A DNA stretch of 64,000 nucleotides from Onchocerca lupi (lineage: Eukaryota > Nematoda > Chromadorea > Rhabditida > Onchocercidae). A program made the translations under genes and the position numbers. The DNA lies in contig JAOVVO010000115.1 of assembly GCA_028564675.1 (NCBI GenBank), positions 62,001 to 126,000 of the forward strand, read 5' to 3'. Below the pieces are notes generated by a model that saw nothing but the letters and a program-made list of their open reading frames with translations, searched no databases and was not told the origin of the DNA. Shown here in pieces: positions 48,201-62,627 of the stretch (position 1 is its first letter; each line of letters opens with the position of its first letter).

Positions 48201-51200
48201 ATTATAAGCAACGGTTGTAAGAGCATTGTCTCTAAAATTGTAGGAAGTGGTAGCAGTGACAGGATTTGAGAGATCGTTGGGAGACGATCTTATAATAGTG
48301 TCGACTGAAGATACGTCACCACCGCTTTTTTGCACTGAATCATCCGATGTCTCCTCGCTCTGATGATCGTCAATTCGAACTGGACCTGTTACACGCCGTG
48401 TTGTCCTTGGAGCCTATGGTAAAAAAATATGAAATGATGTATTTCAAATTAACATTCCACTGATGCTTTTACAGGTCTATCAATAAATCAATTTTTGAAA
48501 TCAAATAAAGTCGACAATTAAAAAAATCAATCTGAGTCATTCAATAAAAAATAAACTTTGCTTACTTGCGACCGACGACGAACAGCAGAAAGCGATTGAC
48601 TAGAAGAGTATGTCTTGGTGTCAAAGTCTTTCCTTTCTTCCCCAGCTTTTTTTTCGATTTCGCGCAATGAAGTTGATTCCTAAAAAATTACAATGCTTCT
48701 TTAAAAATCGACAGAATAACAATAGCAATTCCAACTAAGATTCTTATAAAACTCCACTAGTTATGCTATTGATCGTTTCAGATGTAAGAAATAAGCGGAA
48801 AAATAATTCCATTTCAATATCGTTAATATGTAAATGAAAATTAGTGCTTCAAACTATATTATATTTATGATCTAGTTTCTGAACTAATCTATACTATATC
48901 AATATAGCTGATGGAAAGCCATTCTAATTTTTAGGAACTATGATAATATTTACCGTTTAAGATAATGTTATGTTAAGCAAAACATTCAAGATACTTTTAC
49001 TACTACCATCTCCAATATTAAATTTATCAACAGTAATGTAAACAATTCATCATACCAATGAAGAAGAAGAACTCTTTCCGTTTCTCTGTATTTCATTTTC
49101 CCTCTCTTTCTCCTTGTCATCACGCCGAACAGTCAATGTTGTGGCAACGCGTAACTGCTCTCGAGTTACTCCTTGAGTCGATCTGATATGCAATATATTA
49201 TACTTAATAATTTTTGAATTTCGATAATCACGAACGATATCCAATCCTAAGTGCACCGTTCTCCATATTACAGAATGCCAATGTACATCAAATGCAGACA
49301 CTTGTATCCTTTTTTTCTTTCTTCCTTAGCTCTCTCCATCCTTCACTCGGGACTTAGCAAAACTATCATATAACTATATCAATTCAGATGTTAATAAACA
49401 CGAACCTGCGAGAGTCTCTTTGCCGTTTTGCTCTGCTTCGTCGTTCAGCTTCACTTTCATTTGGCATATTTGGTTCCATTGGTGGTGTTGCAAGTGATCC
49501 CCTTAAATGAAATCATTATATATGGATTAGCAATCCAATAACTGATTCATCAAGGACAAAATAAATTTCAATTTCGGAAAGCTAATCAAAATTCTGATAA
49601 TGCATTAGCTTCCAGTTACCCAAATCTCAAAGCTTTTCCCAAATAAATCTATAGTTTAATACAATATAAAGCAATTCAGTCTGAGGGAAGCGTTCATACA
49701 TCATGGCTAATCTTGATTGAATCTAATCATTACTGAAATATTATATCAGAAATAAAAAATATAAAAGTATATATAATACATAAAAATAAAATGTTCTCAT
49801 GCATTAGTTAGACTTTGAATCAACAGACAGCAAGCACACAAGTACGTCGAACTAGAAACTAAACTTGATAGGACATAGTATGCCGATACATTAATTCTTT
49901 TTTTCAAAAGAGAGTTAAGCTATCGTAACTATATTTCGATCATTTAAATATCAGTATCAAATCGATTTCAATTTGAAATCACGAATTCTAACAGTTTTAA
50001 TGATACTTAACTTTCATCAATTTAAATATTTTACCAACCCAGGATGTGGCCAAATAAATGTTAAAAGCTTTAAATTAAAAAAATAATGCTAAATTATTCA
50101 TCATCTAAGCTTGGATCAGTCCAAGTCAATAACAGCTCAAAACATGCATTGGCGCTGAATAATTTATTTAAATTATTTGAAATAGACACATGATTCTAGT
50201 TCTCTCCTTCATCTGACACTTATTGAAAAAATATTAAGAAACTTGGCAAAAATTTATCTTTCATAAAAGCTTTCAAACGGTTAGCTTCAGAAAAAATGCA
50301 ATACTTGAGCAATAAAGCATTATAATTTTAATTCAAAAATAACAGACAACAAATAAAAGAAAACAAAAAAAAAAAGAAGCACCTCGACAAAGATGATACA
50401 GCAGTCTGTAATGAACAAGCATTCGTTACTGATTGACTTCTATTCACGATGCTGGTAGCAGCCTGTCGTACAGCAGCCTGGAAATGCGCGAAAGCCGGAT
50501 GCAGCGGACCTTTAATTGCCGAACTGCGATACAGAGGCATCCATGGAACAGGTGTAGATCGTTGTAGGCTGACACTAAATTTGGCGTTTTTTTTTTCTTG
50601 AAATGAAAAATCAAAACCAAATCTCAAAAAAAAAAAAAAAAAAAACTTATGTAGCTGAAAAGAGGCAAACTATATCATGCAGAAAAATAAATTCATGCAA
50701 AGCATAACATTAGTTTGGGAAAAAGATTAATCAAGAATAAATAACTTGCAATATTTCGCATTTCTATTACAGTCACTTCTTAAAAGGGCAATGATTATTT
50801 CTCTTACTGAAAACGAATAGTAAGGTTATGTGGAATAACTCGGAAATGAACAAAGATGGATCTTCTACACAATGTTTGGAAAGAAAAGAAATCAAGTTGA
50901 CCATAATCAGGTCAAAATTTTCGACAATTCAAATGTAATTTTCTTATGTAATCATTAATATATAACTCTGTATGTGCAGTAGAGGGACTGCGAAGAACAT
51001 TAAAAAAAAAGTGAATAATATAAATAACATTCCAAACCTTAATAAGGTCATAAATGCAATGGATACAAAAGAAATTGCTCAAATTGTGAGGTAGCTAAGC
51101 TTAAAGAATAACATTTGTTTAAAGTAACTGCTTAAAGATTAGTTCAGAGATTGATGCTTCAGCCCTCAGTCCTAAAAATTAGAAAGAATCCTGACATTCG

Positions 51201-54200
51201 AGAGTTTCCAGCAAATAGCACATGCAAAAATAATTTTTTGAGATCTTCATCCGGAACGAAACGGGTAATTTAATAGAAACTCAATAATTTTTGAAAAAAA
51301 AAAAGTGAGAAAAAAGAGGAAGTTTACAGAAGCAGATGGAAGAACTACTTTCACAATGAGAAAATTTTGATTTCTGCTGTAACAGTGCAGAGTTTCATTT
51401 GGCATTATGAAGGAAGAATCCAAAAAATCCAAACTTAATAAGAAATAATAGCTTACGATTTACTGAAATGAGTCGATGGCTCTAAAGAAGCTGTTGTTGT
51501 TGTAAATTCCTTTTCTACAGAGTGATCTTTGAGTCGTGGCTGATTTTGCGACAATGCAATCGAAGAATTAGAATCAGCACTAGCAGATCGTGATGTTAGA
51601 CTATTCTGAAAAACATTTTCTGGTCTATAAAATTAAGATACATAGTAATATTACAGTTTGCCAGTAGTAAAAACGAGTGATATATAATCTACCAATTCAT
51701 AAATATATCTAGATGCTTATATATGGATATGTTCTGAATCTACACCAATCCTCCATTGATTCATTTATCAACCTCAAGTTTCGGAAATTTATGATGTATG
51801 ATCTATCTTACCGTGATAACAAGGAAATGGCGATGCTGTAACAATATGGAATGAATAAGAGAAAAAATAATACTGTAAAATATATGTGAACTGCATATCA
51901 CTTTTACACATGAATTATTTTACGATTGCTCAATATTAACAATACTAGTCTTTAACAAATAGATGACTTCACAGAAAAAATTTAGTGTTATTAGGATCAT
52001 CAAAACGCTGTAACATTTTTCTCAGTAGTAACGCCATTACTGCCGGTATTCTAGCCACTAAATGGTTTTGTTTAATCAATTTTCTACTTTAATTCAACTT
52101 CTTAGCTTAAAGCTAAGACGGTCCGAATTTGGTTTTCTCAAATTGAATAAAAGTAGAAAAAAAACAATACCGATAAAATTTGACAATTCCTGCTTCGAAA
52201 AAGTTATATATTAAAAAAAAAAAACTAACAGTGGTTATAGATGATGAAGGAGAAGTTGAACTCCGCACAACTTCTGAAGAAGATTTTGATTCGCTTATGG
52301 ACACTGAAGCAGCAGGAGCAGGAGGAGATGGAACTGTCACAGTTGTAATCCCTGCCAATCTTTCCGGCACTGCCAGGCTTCGTTTTTGATCAGATTCGGA
52401 AGAAGTAACTGATTCAGGTGCAGATGATCCATCCTTATCCGTATCACTGCTCTTAGATTCAGAAATCGAAGTAGTCTTCTCTTCACTACACTCTTCGCTA
52501 TTTGATTTGGAAGTCGACCTAAATTGTAAATATTTACAGGAATCAACGATATGTCTGTCACTCATCTCATATTCTCCAACACAATCTGATTCTACATTTA
52601 TGATAATTTTTGAAAATGAGCAATTGCAAACTATAGTTAAAACAACATATTTCTTATCAATTTACGACATCATTACAATTCCACAGCTACTAACTATTTC
52701 CGCTAATTGTTCCTGCTTTAATCAAAATTATTCTCGTGCTTTCTTTGCTCTGAGTTCGATGTGACAAATTTAAATATGTTTTTAGATATGTCCCATTTCA
52801 TTCCATGTGTTTGTATTGAAAGGAAAGAAAATAAAACATATAAATGATAAGTTAATGGCAACGCCGGAATATATAAATGCTTCAACTTATTTATAATTTC
52901 CTATGAATACTCTACATTAAGAAAGTGAATCGGGAAATTTTTCTATAATCTGAATGACAATGTTTCTGATGAAGGATGCACCTCTCTTCTTCAGATGGAG
53001 ACTCTGAAATGTCAAGCTGTTGTTCTTTCATAGGGAACGGTAATCGAACTTCCACAGATGGAGATAGAGACTTATCTTCAACGATAAAAGAGTAATCGCC
53101 ATCCTTAAGCTCTTTTTTCTCATCTTGTTCGTCCAGTTTTGTTTTTTTTGTCTTTTCTTCCGTAGACATTCTTAGGACAGAATGCGTTGAACTAGCTCTA
53201 AAAAGTTTTTTATTAAATCCAGCAATTATAGAAAAACTAAGCAACTTAACAATTTGGAAGAAATAATTTAAACAGCATAGCGAAGCCTAATGATTATAAT
53301 CCTGCTTAAATTTTTTTTCGGAATTCGACAATAAATTAAGGATTTTAAAAGTTTAGTACCTTTTAAGTGGTATATTAGGATGTATCATCATATTAACAGA
53401 ACTACTGGAAGTCGAACTCAACCGTTCCTTTTCTTGCATTTCTTCCAAGTATTCAACTATACTTTTATCAGCAACATTCAATATTGTTTCACCCTATAAG
53501 CACAAAAAAATCAGTACAATTCAACTCAATAAGTATTCGTTCATTTCAGCTGCTAAAAACGGGAAACTGAGAATCACATGTTAGTTGATTTAATCTGCAA
53601 ACTAAAATATTTGAATTTTGAATTAAGTTGTCTTCTACTGTTTACTTCCATCTACTTTACTTCTATTATGCTAAACTATCTTTCGAACAATATTATTATT
53701 TTCTCAAGATGTCTCATATACTATATATTATATCTGCTATCCTAACTTAAAAAAAAACTTTTTCTAGAAGTCTGGTAGTATAGTACTAACATTATTGGTG
53801 AGATCCGAGAAAGAGGCACCATTCTGAATAAGAATTGCAGCAGCTTCATGCTCAGCCCAGTGTGCGGCAGCATGAAGCGGAGTCCAACCATCACGATCAC
53901 GACAATTCACATCGGCACCAGCTTTAAGCAATAACCTCAATACATCGTTATACCTGAAACAACTTAATTGATGGTATTTGTAGATGACTTTTCATGCGTA
54001 ACGAAAAATAAGTAGCAGTGAGGGAAAAAAAAATATTCGAAAAATCAATATTAATCCAAAAATGGCCAAAGTTTCAATATAAGGATAATCATATTTTCAA
54101 TTCTAATTTTCTGAAAAATCGACTTCTTTATAATGAAACGAATAGAAACCCTTTCGCAGCTGCGACATGAAGTGCTCTAGCACCAGTTCGAGAATGTGGA

Positions 54201-56538
54201 TGATCATGCAATTCACCATCCTTTAGCCACTGCTCTGCATCACGTCTCATTATTGTTAGTTCTCTGCAATACACATTACTACAATGTAAGCTTTTGTAAA
54301 AAAAATCAGAATTACCAAAACTAATTTAAGTTTTTTGGTCATTCATATTTCTAAAACTATCATATATTTAGAGACTAAGAATGGATAAATCTTTCTTCAA
54401 AATCCACTAGAACTAACTTGAAAAAGGTCTTCGGCAATACAACTCTACTAGCACAAAAAATAAATGTGAAATTTACCTATTTCGACATTCATCAGGAATG
54501 ATATTTTGTCGTTGATGTTCCTCTTCCAACACCAAACGACAATCATCTTCCTCTGCTAAGTCGACAGCTAATTCCTTATCGCTATTCGTTACAGAAAGAT
54601 CAGCACCCTCTGAACACAGATATTCAACTAAATCAACATTTCCACAACAAGCTGCTGCATGTAACGGAGTCCAACCTAAAATAAAAAAATGAATTTTTTC
54701 CTTTAAAAAAAAAAAAACAAAGAAAAATTTTCTAAACAGTAATAACCTAAGATACTTTTACAAAGACGATCGTCGAATTGATTAAACATCATGGAATGAG
54801 CATGCTCATTTCGCAAACCAGGAGGTCAAAGAATTGGAATAGGATTTTTCTTTTTAAAAGATATTAAAACAGAAAAAGTTATTGACGTAAAGATGTCTAT
54901 CAAGTATGAATTTGCGGTAACGACTTTTCTCTTAACTCTTAAGAGTAAATCTTCAATCAGGACGGGAATTACTGCCTCAATTTAGTTTTATTATTCAACA
55001 GCAATATTTTCTAAAACATGATCATTAATTTAACCTTCATTATCTTGCGCATTGACATTAGCTCCATGTTCCACTAAAAATTGCACTACTTTTGGTTTGC
55101 CATCGATAACTGCCTTAAATTTGCTTTGAATGAGTATTTACTGGAATATTACAAAAAGTACTTCAGTTACGCCATCCTTTTTACGAAGTGATGATGAAAG
55201 ATAATGCAAATTGAAACATTGGCTTGGGTTTGTATTTCAATAGTTGCAGTATTTATTAAGATTTTTTCGGACTTAATAGAAAAGGATGCGCATTCAAATT
55301 GCAATCGATCAAAGGATTTTACTTTCCATAAACCTTTAACAGATATCAAATATCAGAATATGTTAATTATGAAATATCTAGGATAACTGGAAAGCTTAAC
55401 TGTAACTTTAAAAATTCCTTTAACAGATTTTGGCAAGAAAAGTTAGTTTCAACTTTATTTTATTTCAAAAGTTGATTTTTAATATTTATTTTTAGCAAAA
55501 GTTGTAAAAAGCATTTTATCAGGAACTAACTAGTGAGAGAAATAGAAATTAGACCTTAATCTTGTCGAAAAAGAAAGTAAAAAAGTTAGCCACAATCAAA
55601 AGTTATCTGTAACCTTAAGCGTAACAAATTGTCATCAACAAAAAAGCTGCAAAGACAAAACAACCTGATGTAAGGCTGTAAGGCCATCAACTGTTGTAGT
55701 ATTAATATTTGCACCTTCGTTCAGTAATGTTTGCACTTCCTCCAGATCACCACTTAAGCAAGCACTCAGAAATATGTCCTCGTCCTGCAAAGTTTTTTTT
55801 AGTTTTCAAATATTAGTTATTGTAAATAAAAATTTCCTACACGATTAGTCTGCTAAATACTTCACTAGTAGCTGTGGGTACAAATGACTTTCATAACGTA
55901 ACGAAACAAGAAATCATGACTTAATCTCGAGATGGGTTATCTTGCATCATTGATATTAAAACCACAGTTTTGAATATATATATTTTTCCTATATATTGAA
56001 ATTTGGGTTGATAAAATTAATATATATATCAATTAACTTACTGTAAACTTGACTTTCAATTCACGACCAAGCTTTCGAACCGATGGCAAACGATTTGTTT
56101 CTGATGTTTCCCATTTCAGCAGTTGTTCCTGAAATAAAACACGATAAAAAATAAAAACTTTGACTCCTTTGATAAAAATATCAATTAAGAAATCCTAAAA
56201 GATCTATAAGCAAATCCATTTTAACAGCTCTTTCCTTTCAATATTGTTATCATTCTTTATAAAGGATAACTAACATCATTTATAGCAGTAAAACAGAATG
56301 ATTTTTTTTTTTTCAATTTGAATAAATCTATTTTAACCCTCTTCAAATAATCGAAAGTGCATCAAATAAACAAAACTAAAGAACTCTTTTTCATCCAAAA
56401 AATAAATTATGAAAAAAACTGAATCAACAAATAAATATTATATGAGGAGTATTGTTCAAACAAACTATTAAGATGAGAACAAATTAACAGTAAGAAGTAA
56501 ACCTGCCGATATTCCATAACTATGTTTTGTTTTTTCAT
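45132..56538 (-). CDS. mel-11: Myosin phosphatase targeting subunit (MYPT/PPP1R12), at least 20 exons, alternative ends
   Basis: Targets PP1 to myosin light chain and controls actomyosin contraction. Shared exons: 56538-56503, 56128-56042, 55784-55665, 55113-55035, 54675-54477, 54263-54150, 53953-53791, 53493-53360, 53197-52982, 52518-52230, 51605-51457, 50574-50383, 49501-49406, 49182-49056, 48679-48566, 48413-48165, 47694-47536, 46917-46756. The last exon is either 46292-46179 (932 residues) or 45218-45132 (923 residues). The PP1-docking KVKF is residues 37-40. Ankyrin repeats run from 42 to about 290 (DGLTALHQ, GWTPLHAAACCG, GWTPLHAAAHWAEHEA). A Ser/Thr-rich linker follows. RRSTQGVT carries Thr627, at the place of human inhibitory Thr696, and RRVTGPV carries Thr714 near the place of Thr853. 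The C-terminal coiled coil starts at about 815. The start fits the short family N-terminus before EQLLKW. Exon 12 uses the acceptor AATTTAG, chosen by phase. Confidence 0.95.
46179..46292 (-). CDS. mel-11: mel-11 proximal alternative last exon (MSRQQSAPTWPR end)
   Basis: Acceptor AACTTAG|GAA, phase 0, then 37 codons and TAG. Its first half parallels the distal exon (ENEALIRVLSKMS versus ENGALIRVISKLS), then adds RQQSAPTWPR. It is evidently a duplicate of the distal exon that gained a different tail. Confidence 0.85.
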   Translation of the reverse strand, partial: ELKKLEKSNDSLRMENEALIRVLSKMSRQQSAPTWPR

Positions 56539-58680
56539 TTTTTCTACCTGTCTCTTTGCAGGAAAGAAATGATCTGCTACAATGATATGTATACTTATAT
56601 AATAAACCGAAAACATACATAATAATAAAACATTCTTACTATCCGATTAAGCGTAAGAAAATATCATTGTAAGACTGTTCCAAATCATGCGAAGAAAAAC
56701 GAAATTAAAACCGAGAAATAAATTTCGCAAAGAGTGTTATAATCCATTAATACTGATTCTTGAAAATTAGATTAGCGAGGGATGAAGGGAAGAATAAAGT
56801 GCAAATACAGACAAGAATTTGAATTTCGATTATATTTTCGTTTGCTTCTGAACAACTCAAATTTGAATACTTCGAAAGACAATATATTCAGAATATCATG
56901 CTATTCTGCCATATGTATAAAAATATAAAAGACCAACTGAATAAAAAAGACCGCTCTCATTTTGTACATTCTTCTAAACTCTTGTAAATGCAAAAGATGT
57001 AAAAAAACAACAAAGAGTACCATTAAAAACCGAACATTACAGGATGCTACAATTACTCAAGCTTTAACATCATGCTAAAGCTGATTCATTTTCGTTAAAT
57101 GAAATATCGTTCGTTTAATGAATGCAAAAGCATATAGTGCATCATTTGTTCAAAGAAAAAAGCAATTTAATTGCGAGTTGAAAAGAAGTCTTTTCTTCAT
57201 TATCCAGAATGAATTCAACAAAATATGATTTCTGTGAAAACCATTATTTTCAACTAATTAATAATTAAAAATCAAAATGCTATTTATTCGAGGAATTTCC
57301 AAATATTAACGAGTCTTTAAAATATGCAGGATTTAAATGGAAAACATTCACGTCTCAAGTGAAATAAAGCATATTTCAAGAATATAATTTGCGAGCGTCA
57401 TGCATATTTCAGCGTCGTTGAACTCATTTATTTTAAAATCCAAAATGCTTTACAGACTGGAAGGAAAGATAAAAGACTGCAATTACTGACAAAAATGTGA
57501 TTGTTACAGCATGGAAAAAAAACAGAGTTACACTTGTGAGTCTGACAAAAAATGCTCTCATTCTTAAGAAATAAGATATTATTATAATGCACTATTATTT
57601 TTTTCTTTTTGACTTATTTAACCTAACAATTTCGATATATTTTGGAACATCGACTATACCTGCATTGAAATTTAATAGAAAATTAAAAATTATATTAATT
57701 ATCCGACTATAGATGATGAAAAATAGATTAATTGAACTCCATACTTTAATAAAGAATGGACAAGTTTCCTTCCAATATTCATAACAACAGGTATCATAAT
57801 TAGCAGAAATATAATCAATAAAAACATGAAAACCAAGAAAAAATAAACTAAATATTTAATAAAATTATGTGAAAAAAAACAAACTTTTCGCTTCCAAAGA
57901 ACATTATTAGCCAAAATACTCTTGTTCTGTTGAAGGAAAGCGAAATGGGATGTTTCCAATGCGACATCCGAATCCTCTCTCACCATTCCACTATTCATTC
58001 GTTCGTTTTATATCAAAATAACAATTACAATATAGAAATCAGAATAGCAAGAAGAAAGAGCGATTTGATTCAGATGATCCAGACAGAATGGCTGCTTGAT
58101 CAGAAGTAATATTCAACGGAATAATGATTACACATATCGATTCCCGAACGTCATCGAGAATGTCATATTATGCTTTACTACTGCTCGTCCCTTCTTTTTC
58201 ACAAATAATATTACTATTCTTATTCCGTACCTCAAATCAGATTCTTGTTAATGATTAAATTAATAATTACATAGAATCGATTTCTCCGGATTCAACAATA
58301 ACAGAGTGCTATTGATTAATACAAAATAAGCTCACAAGGCTGGAATTCGCAATTCTTTTTTTTTGACCTTACAACAATATTATTAGTCCTCAAACAAAAT
58401 TCGTTCACTATAATGTTACTTTGACATTTCTCAACAGCCAGAATATCTCCGACGAACTTTTATATTATAACTGTAATTTGATATTTTCTACAACATTTTT
58501 ATATTATAACTGTAATTTGACATTTCCTACAACAATAATCGCAATATTTCATCATTGTTGATACTCACTGCACTATTAATTATATTTAAAAAAAATAGCG
58601 TTACTAATTACGATAAAGATGACTATAAAGATTTGATAATAACAGATAACAACAGAGACATCTACTTATTTCACTAACTG
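56539..58680. other. 5' flank of mel-11
   Basis: A minus-strand frame at 57998-57879 begins MNSGMVREDSDVALET and could be an alternative mel-11 first exon: a phase-1 donor AAGA|GTATTT would join in frame to an acceptor TTGTAG at about 56583. The evidence is weak. A 39-bp imperfect tandem duplication lies at 58456-58533. Otherwise nothing is recognisable. Confidence 0.35.
58456..58533. repeat. Tandem duplication, about 39-bp unit x2
   Basis: Two adjacent copies of CTTTTATATTATAACTGTAA followed by TTTGA(T/C)ATTT(T/C)CTACAACA, with few differences. Recent tandem duplication is likely. Confidence 0.8.
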
Positions 58681-61600
58681 CAAGAAGCGATCGTGCGAAG
58701 CATTGTCATCATGTCAAGGGTCCCACTTGACAACTTCTTTCATCCACATCAACCAACTAACAAACTTCTCTCATTTCTCCTCTTCAAAATGATTCTTTCT
58801 TTCCTCTCCGAGAACTTTAAAATTATCCTTTTCATACATCATTTCTCCCAATTTTATCATCTCTATCTTTTCTGTACATATATTTAGATATGTATGTCTC
58901 TATATCAATGTGTGTATGTGTGTATGTATGTATGTGGATACAAAATAAATGTATGCATGTGTATCGGATTAACTATATTATTCAACAAATATTTCCATTC
59001 TTTCCTCTTTTTTACTCCTTGTATCGAACTATATCGTTGTTATTGTCATTCGCCCAATTCAATAAATTGTAATACAGTCTATCATTCATCAACTATTATT
59101 TATCAATTTGCATTACGATCATTATCATTACCAGCACTATATAATTATTAATTAATAATATCCTTATCATCATTATCTTCGTCACTATCACTATCGTTAT
59201 CATTGTCATCATCGCTGCTTTATTGTCCATATGTGATATGATTGTCACTGAGCGTTATCTTTATCATTACAATTATCATCATCAGTACCAGTATCATTAT
59301 TTTAATCGTTAATACTACACAATCGCTATTATTATAAAGCTTCATTATGTAATTATCGTCGTTATCAACTAAAACTATTATTATTTTCCCTATTTATTAT
59401 TCTCATCGTGACGCATCATTATTATTAACTGGCACAAATGGAATAGAAACATAAATCGTAAAGTTGTCAAAATTGCCGAAATTTTGTTCGCGCAAATGCT
59501 AAGCAATCGATGACCGCAATTTCATCAAGTTTTGCCCTTTGTGTCTTGCCCTTTTCTAATCATGAAATTCCACCAAAATATCAGTTCATAACCCCGTTAT
59601 CACATCATCTAATCACAACCTCGTAATTATATCTAACAAAAGAATTCTCGACTGCTAATAAACAACGACTTCTAGAATAGCCAATCAGATATGTGGCCAA
59701 ATTTTTCCGATGTAGAAAGAACGCTTTGCAACTATTACTTCTCCCTGTCTTTGAAATAATTAGCTCATTAATTAAGAAGCTTTCATTTTTTCTATGTAGA
59801 ACTGTACCATTCTATTTTATTCCATTCTCAACAACATTCTATTCCACTTCAATACTATATCAATTTGGCTAAAAGATATTAGCAAATCCAATTGCATATT
59901 CAATTATCTGTATACCGAATTTGTAAAACTATTTTCTATTCTATTCTATTTCGTCTTATTCTATTATCTGCTAGCTTGGCCAAAGAACGCTAGCTGGCCT
60001 AATTGAATGTCTCTTTGTTTGTAAATCCAATTATCTGTATGTTCAACTGCATTTTTTATCCATTTCTTTTTTTTTTTTTTTTTTTTTGAATTATTTCAAA
60101 TGACACGTTGTATTACTTCGACTAAAATTAAGATTATAAAAAAGAAACGGCCAGTTGCAAACATATTAGGAACTTTTTGAAAAATATTATAAATCAATTG
60201 AAAATTATGAAGATTATACTGAAGATTAAACTTGAAAGTTAAAAATTAAAGAAGTCAAAAAATTTGATAGCATAAAAATTCGATTTAATTTTTTCTTCTT
60301 TTTTTTTTTTTTTTGAGTAGAATTTTCATAAAAATACAAATAAAGAAGATAACAGAAAAGGAACAAAACTAACTGATTCAAAAATAATCAAATAAGCTAA
60401 ATAATTTCAGCAAAATAATCGTGGCAAATATAACTCAATCATATCAAAAATGATAAATTTGGCTTTATTCACCGGTTATTGAATATTTTAGTAAGATTTT
60501 GAAATCAATTATAATCATCGCTATTGTTTGAAGTTTACTTTTTAATTTAACATCAATTTATTTCGTCTCAGAGCAAATTGAAGTTTCAATTAGTTAATTT
60601 ATAAATGAAATATTGTTTCATTGTAACTGATAAATTCTGATGTGACTGATAATTTCAGTGTAGTCGAAATATCATTGTAATTGATATATTTCATCCAGCA
60701 TTTCTTAATTACAAAACAGGATACGTATGTATTCTCAATTATTGTAATATAAAAATATTTATAGCAATTTATGATTGATTTTTTTCTTTTTCCTTCATCC
60801 TCACTTCTATTAGTTTTTTATTTAGCAATATCGCAATATCTGTGATATAGATTCACGAAATAATTATCTTATTATTGAAAATTTTGTTAATAAAATGATA
60901 AAGTTTGATTAAAAAAAAAAAAAAAAAAAAAAAACTTATGTAAGAGGAAGCAAATTGAGACATGCTGCCTCACATATTTTTAGATTTTAATTAAGAATCG
61001 AAATTTGGTTAATTTCATAATTTTGATGATTAACTAACTGAAAGATAGTAGTAGTAATTTTAATATACTTTTCAATAATTCAGTATCAAAATAGTTGTTT
61101 CGTAATTAAATACTCATTAGGCTATGGAGCAAAATTTTTTCCGTCAATTTTGATAACAATAATCGCTACAGTGATAATAATACAACAAGTGATAAATACG
61201 GAGTGCAATAATCGAAATAATCTGACGAAATATCACCTAAGAGAAAAAAGCTATTACATAAATAACACAATTGCTTTTAATGTATTAAAAATGTAAAGAA
61301 TTCAATTATCTTAATTAATTGATAAAGAATTTGATCATCTTAATTAACTGATAAATGAATATAGCAAAGAAATAAAAAGTGACAATAAACGAAATATTAC
61401 AATCAATAAACATTGAAATTAATGCAAAGAAAGGATAAAAGATCGATCTTCCATAATGACAAATTTTTGTGAAGTATTTCTGACATATATGAGCTACTTT
61501 AATTCAAAATCCTAACATTTTTTTTTTTTTTCAATTAAAAACAAATGATGGACAAAGTTTGAAAGTAAACTGTTGTTGTGGAAGTTTTTACAAATGAATG

Positions 61601-62109
61601 AAATGGATTGGAATTTCGCAAGATTGAGATAAAAGAAATGGAAGAAAATGTGAGAAAAATTAGATGAAAGAAAGTTAGATAGAGAGATAGATAATTGAAA
61701 GAAAAATAAAAAAATAAAATAAAAAGATGAGATTGTTTGAAGTTAAAAAAAAAAAAAAATCTCTAAATTTCATCCAGAATGTTTACAGAATGTTGAATTT
61801 AATCACGTCATTATGAAAGTTGTAATGAAGAAAGACAAAATTCCTTCATTTTTTTTTTTTTTTTTTTTTGAATTGAAAAAGTATTTGTTATAGTTATGAT
61901 CATTGTTATAATAATTCATTATTGATTGATCAAAAATGCTATTTTAGCTTTTTTATCCATTACTTTCATTCAAGTAGCAGAATTATACAACAGCGATTTC
62001 ATATCATTTTTTTTTTTTTTTTTTGCACTAACAAAAAAATTTGCAAATACAAATGCATTTGTGCAAATAAAAGAAAATTCGTAAATAAAAAAACTTTTGA
62101 AAATATTAA
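58681..62109. other. Intergenic, pyrimidine-rich and simple-repeat-rich
   Basis: Contents: a (TGTA)n stretch near 58908-58960; ATCATT-type trinucleotide-rich sequence at about 59100-59300; TATTC pentamer-rich sequence at 59808-59960; a duplicated sequence of about 60-80 bases at 59870-59930 and 59975-60050 (both with AATTATCTGTAT); and A/T runs near 60070, 60300, 60910, 61520 and 61850. No exon is supported. Confidence 0.5.
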
Positions 62110-62114
62110 AGTTT

Positions 62115-62209
62115 AAATTGGATATTGATTAGCCTTCAATACTACTGATGAAGATCTCGAATCTGAATATTCAAAACTTTGGCTGCTAAATCGACTTCGT
62201 CTAAAACTT
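62115..62209 (-). CDS. Possible orphan last exon, Ser/Arg-rich
   Basis: After an acceptor TTTTTCAG a phase-2 frame reads SFRRSRFSSQSFEYSDSRSS and ends in TAA at about 62115. It has no identified partner exon: the nearest upstream exon on this strand (62744-62628) already ends in a stop. It could be an alternative end of the HD-phosphohydrolase gene, part of another gene, or chance. Confidence 0.25.
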
Positions 62210-62627
62210 CTGAAAAATAAAAAAAAGTAAAAAGACGTGTTACAACGAACGTTGCACAAGAGAAGAATTCTCGATGAATATTAGACTTAACAATTTAAAA
62301 AAAAAAAATGCTAATCAATCTTTTTCAAAATTAGCATCCTTTCTGTCAGTAGTCAATGCCATAATACTATGGAACGATGATAAATGATAACAATAACAAT
62401 GATAACAGTGATAACTATTAATGACTATTAGTTTTTAATTTAGCATTGAATCTAGATTTCCTAATCAAATTTAATTTAAAATTCTCCAAATTTAAGGAAT
62501 TAATTACAGAATAAAATATATAGTAATATTCTAAAACCAAAGAAAAAAAAGAAAGAAAGAAAGTCAAAAATGATCATAAAAATAATTAGCGATTTGCGAA
62601 TGATTAAAAATATCACCTTATCTCGAA

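Noticed and set aside
50575..50600. mel-11 exon 12 starting at the TTTCAAG acceptor before a run of 10 A
   Set aside because: With the fixed phase-2 donor this start meets a stop; the later AATTTAG keeps the frame.
58890..59151. Plus-strand frames with many Cys, Val and Tyr
   Set aside because: They come from the TGTA repeat; no splice or family support.
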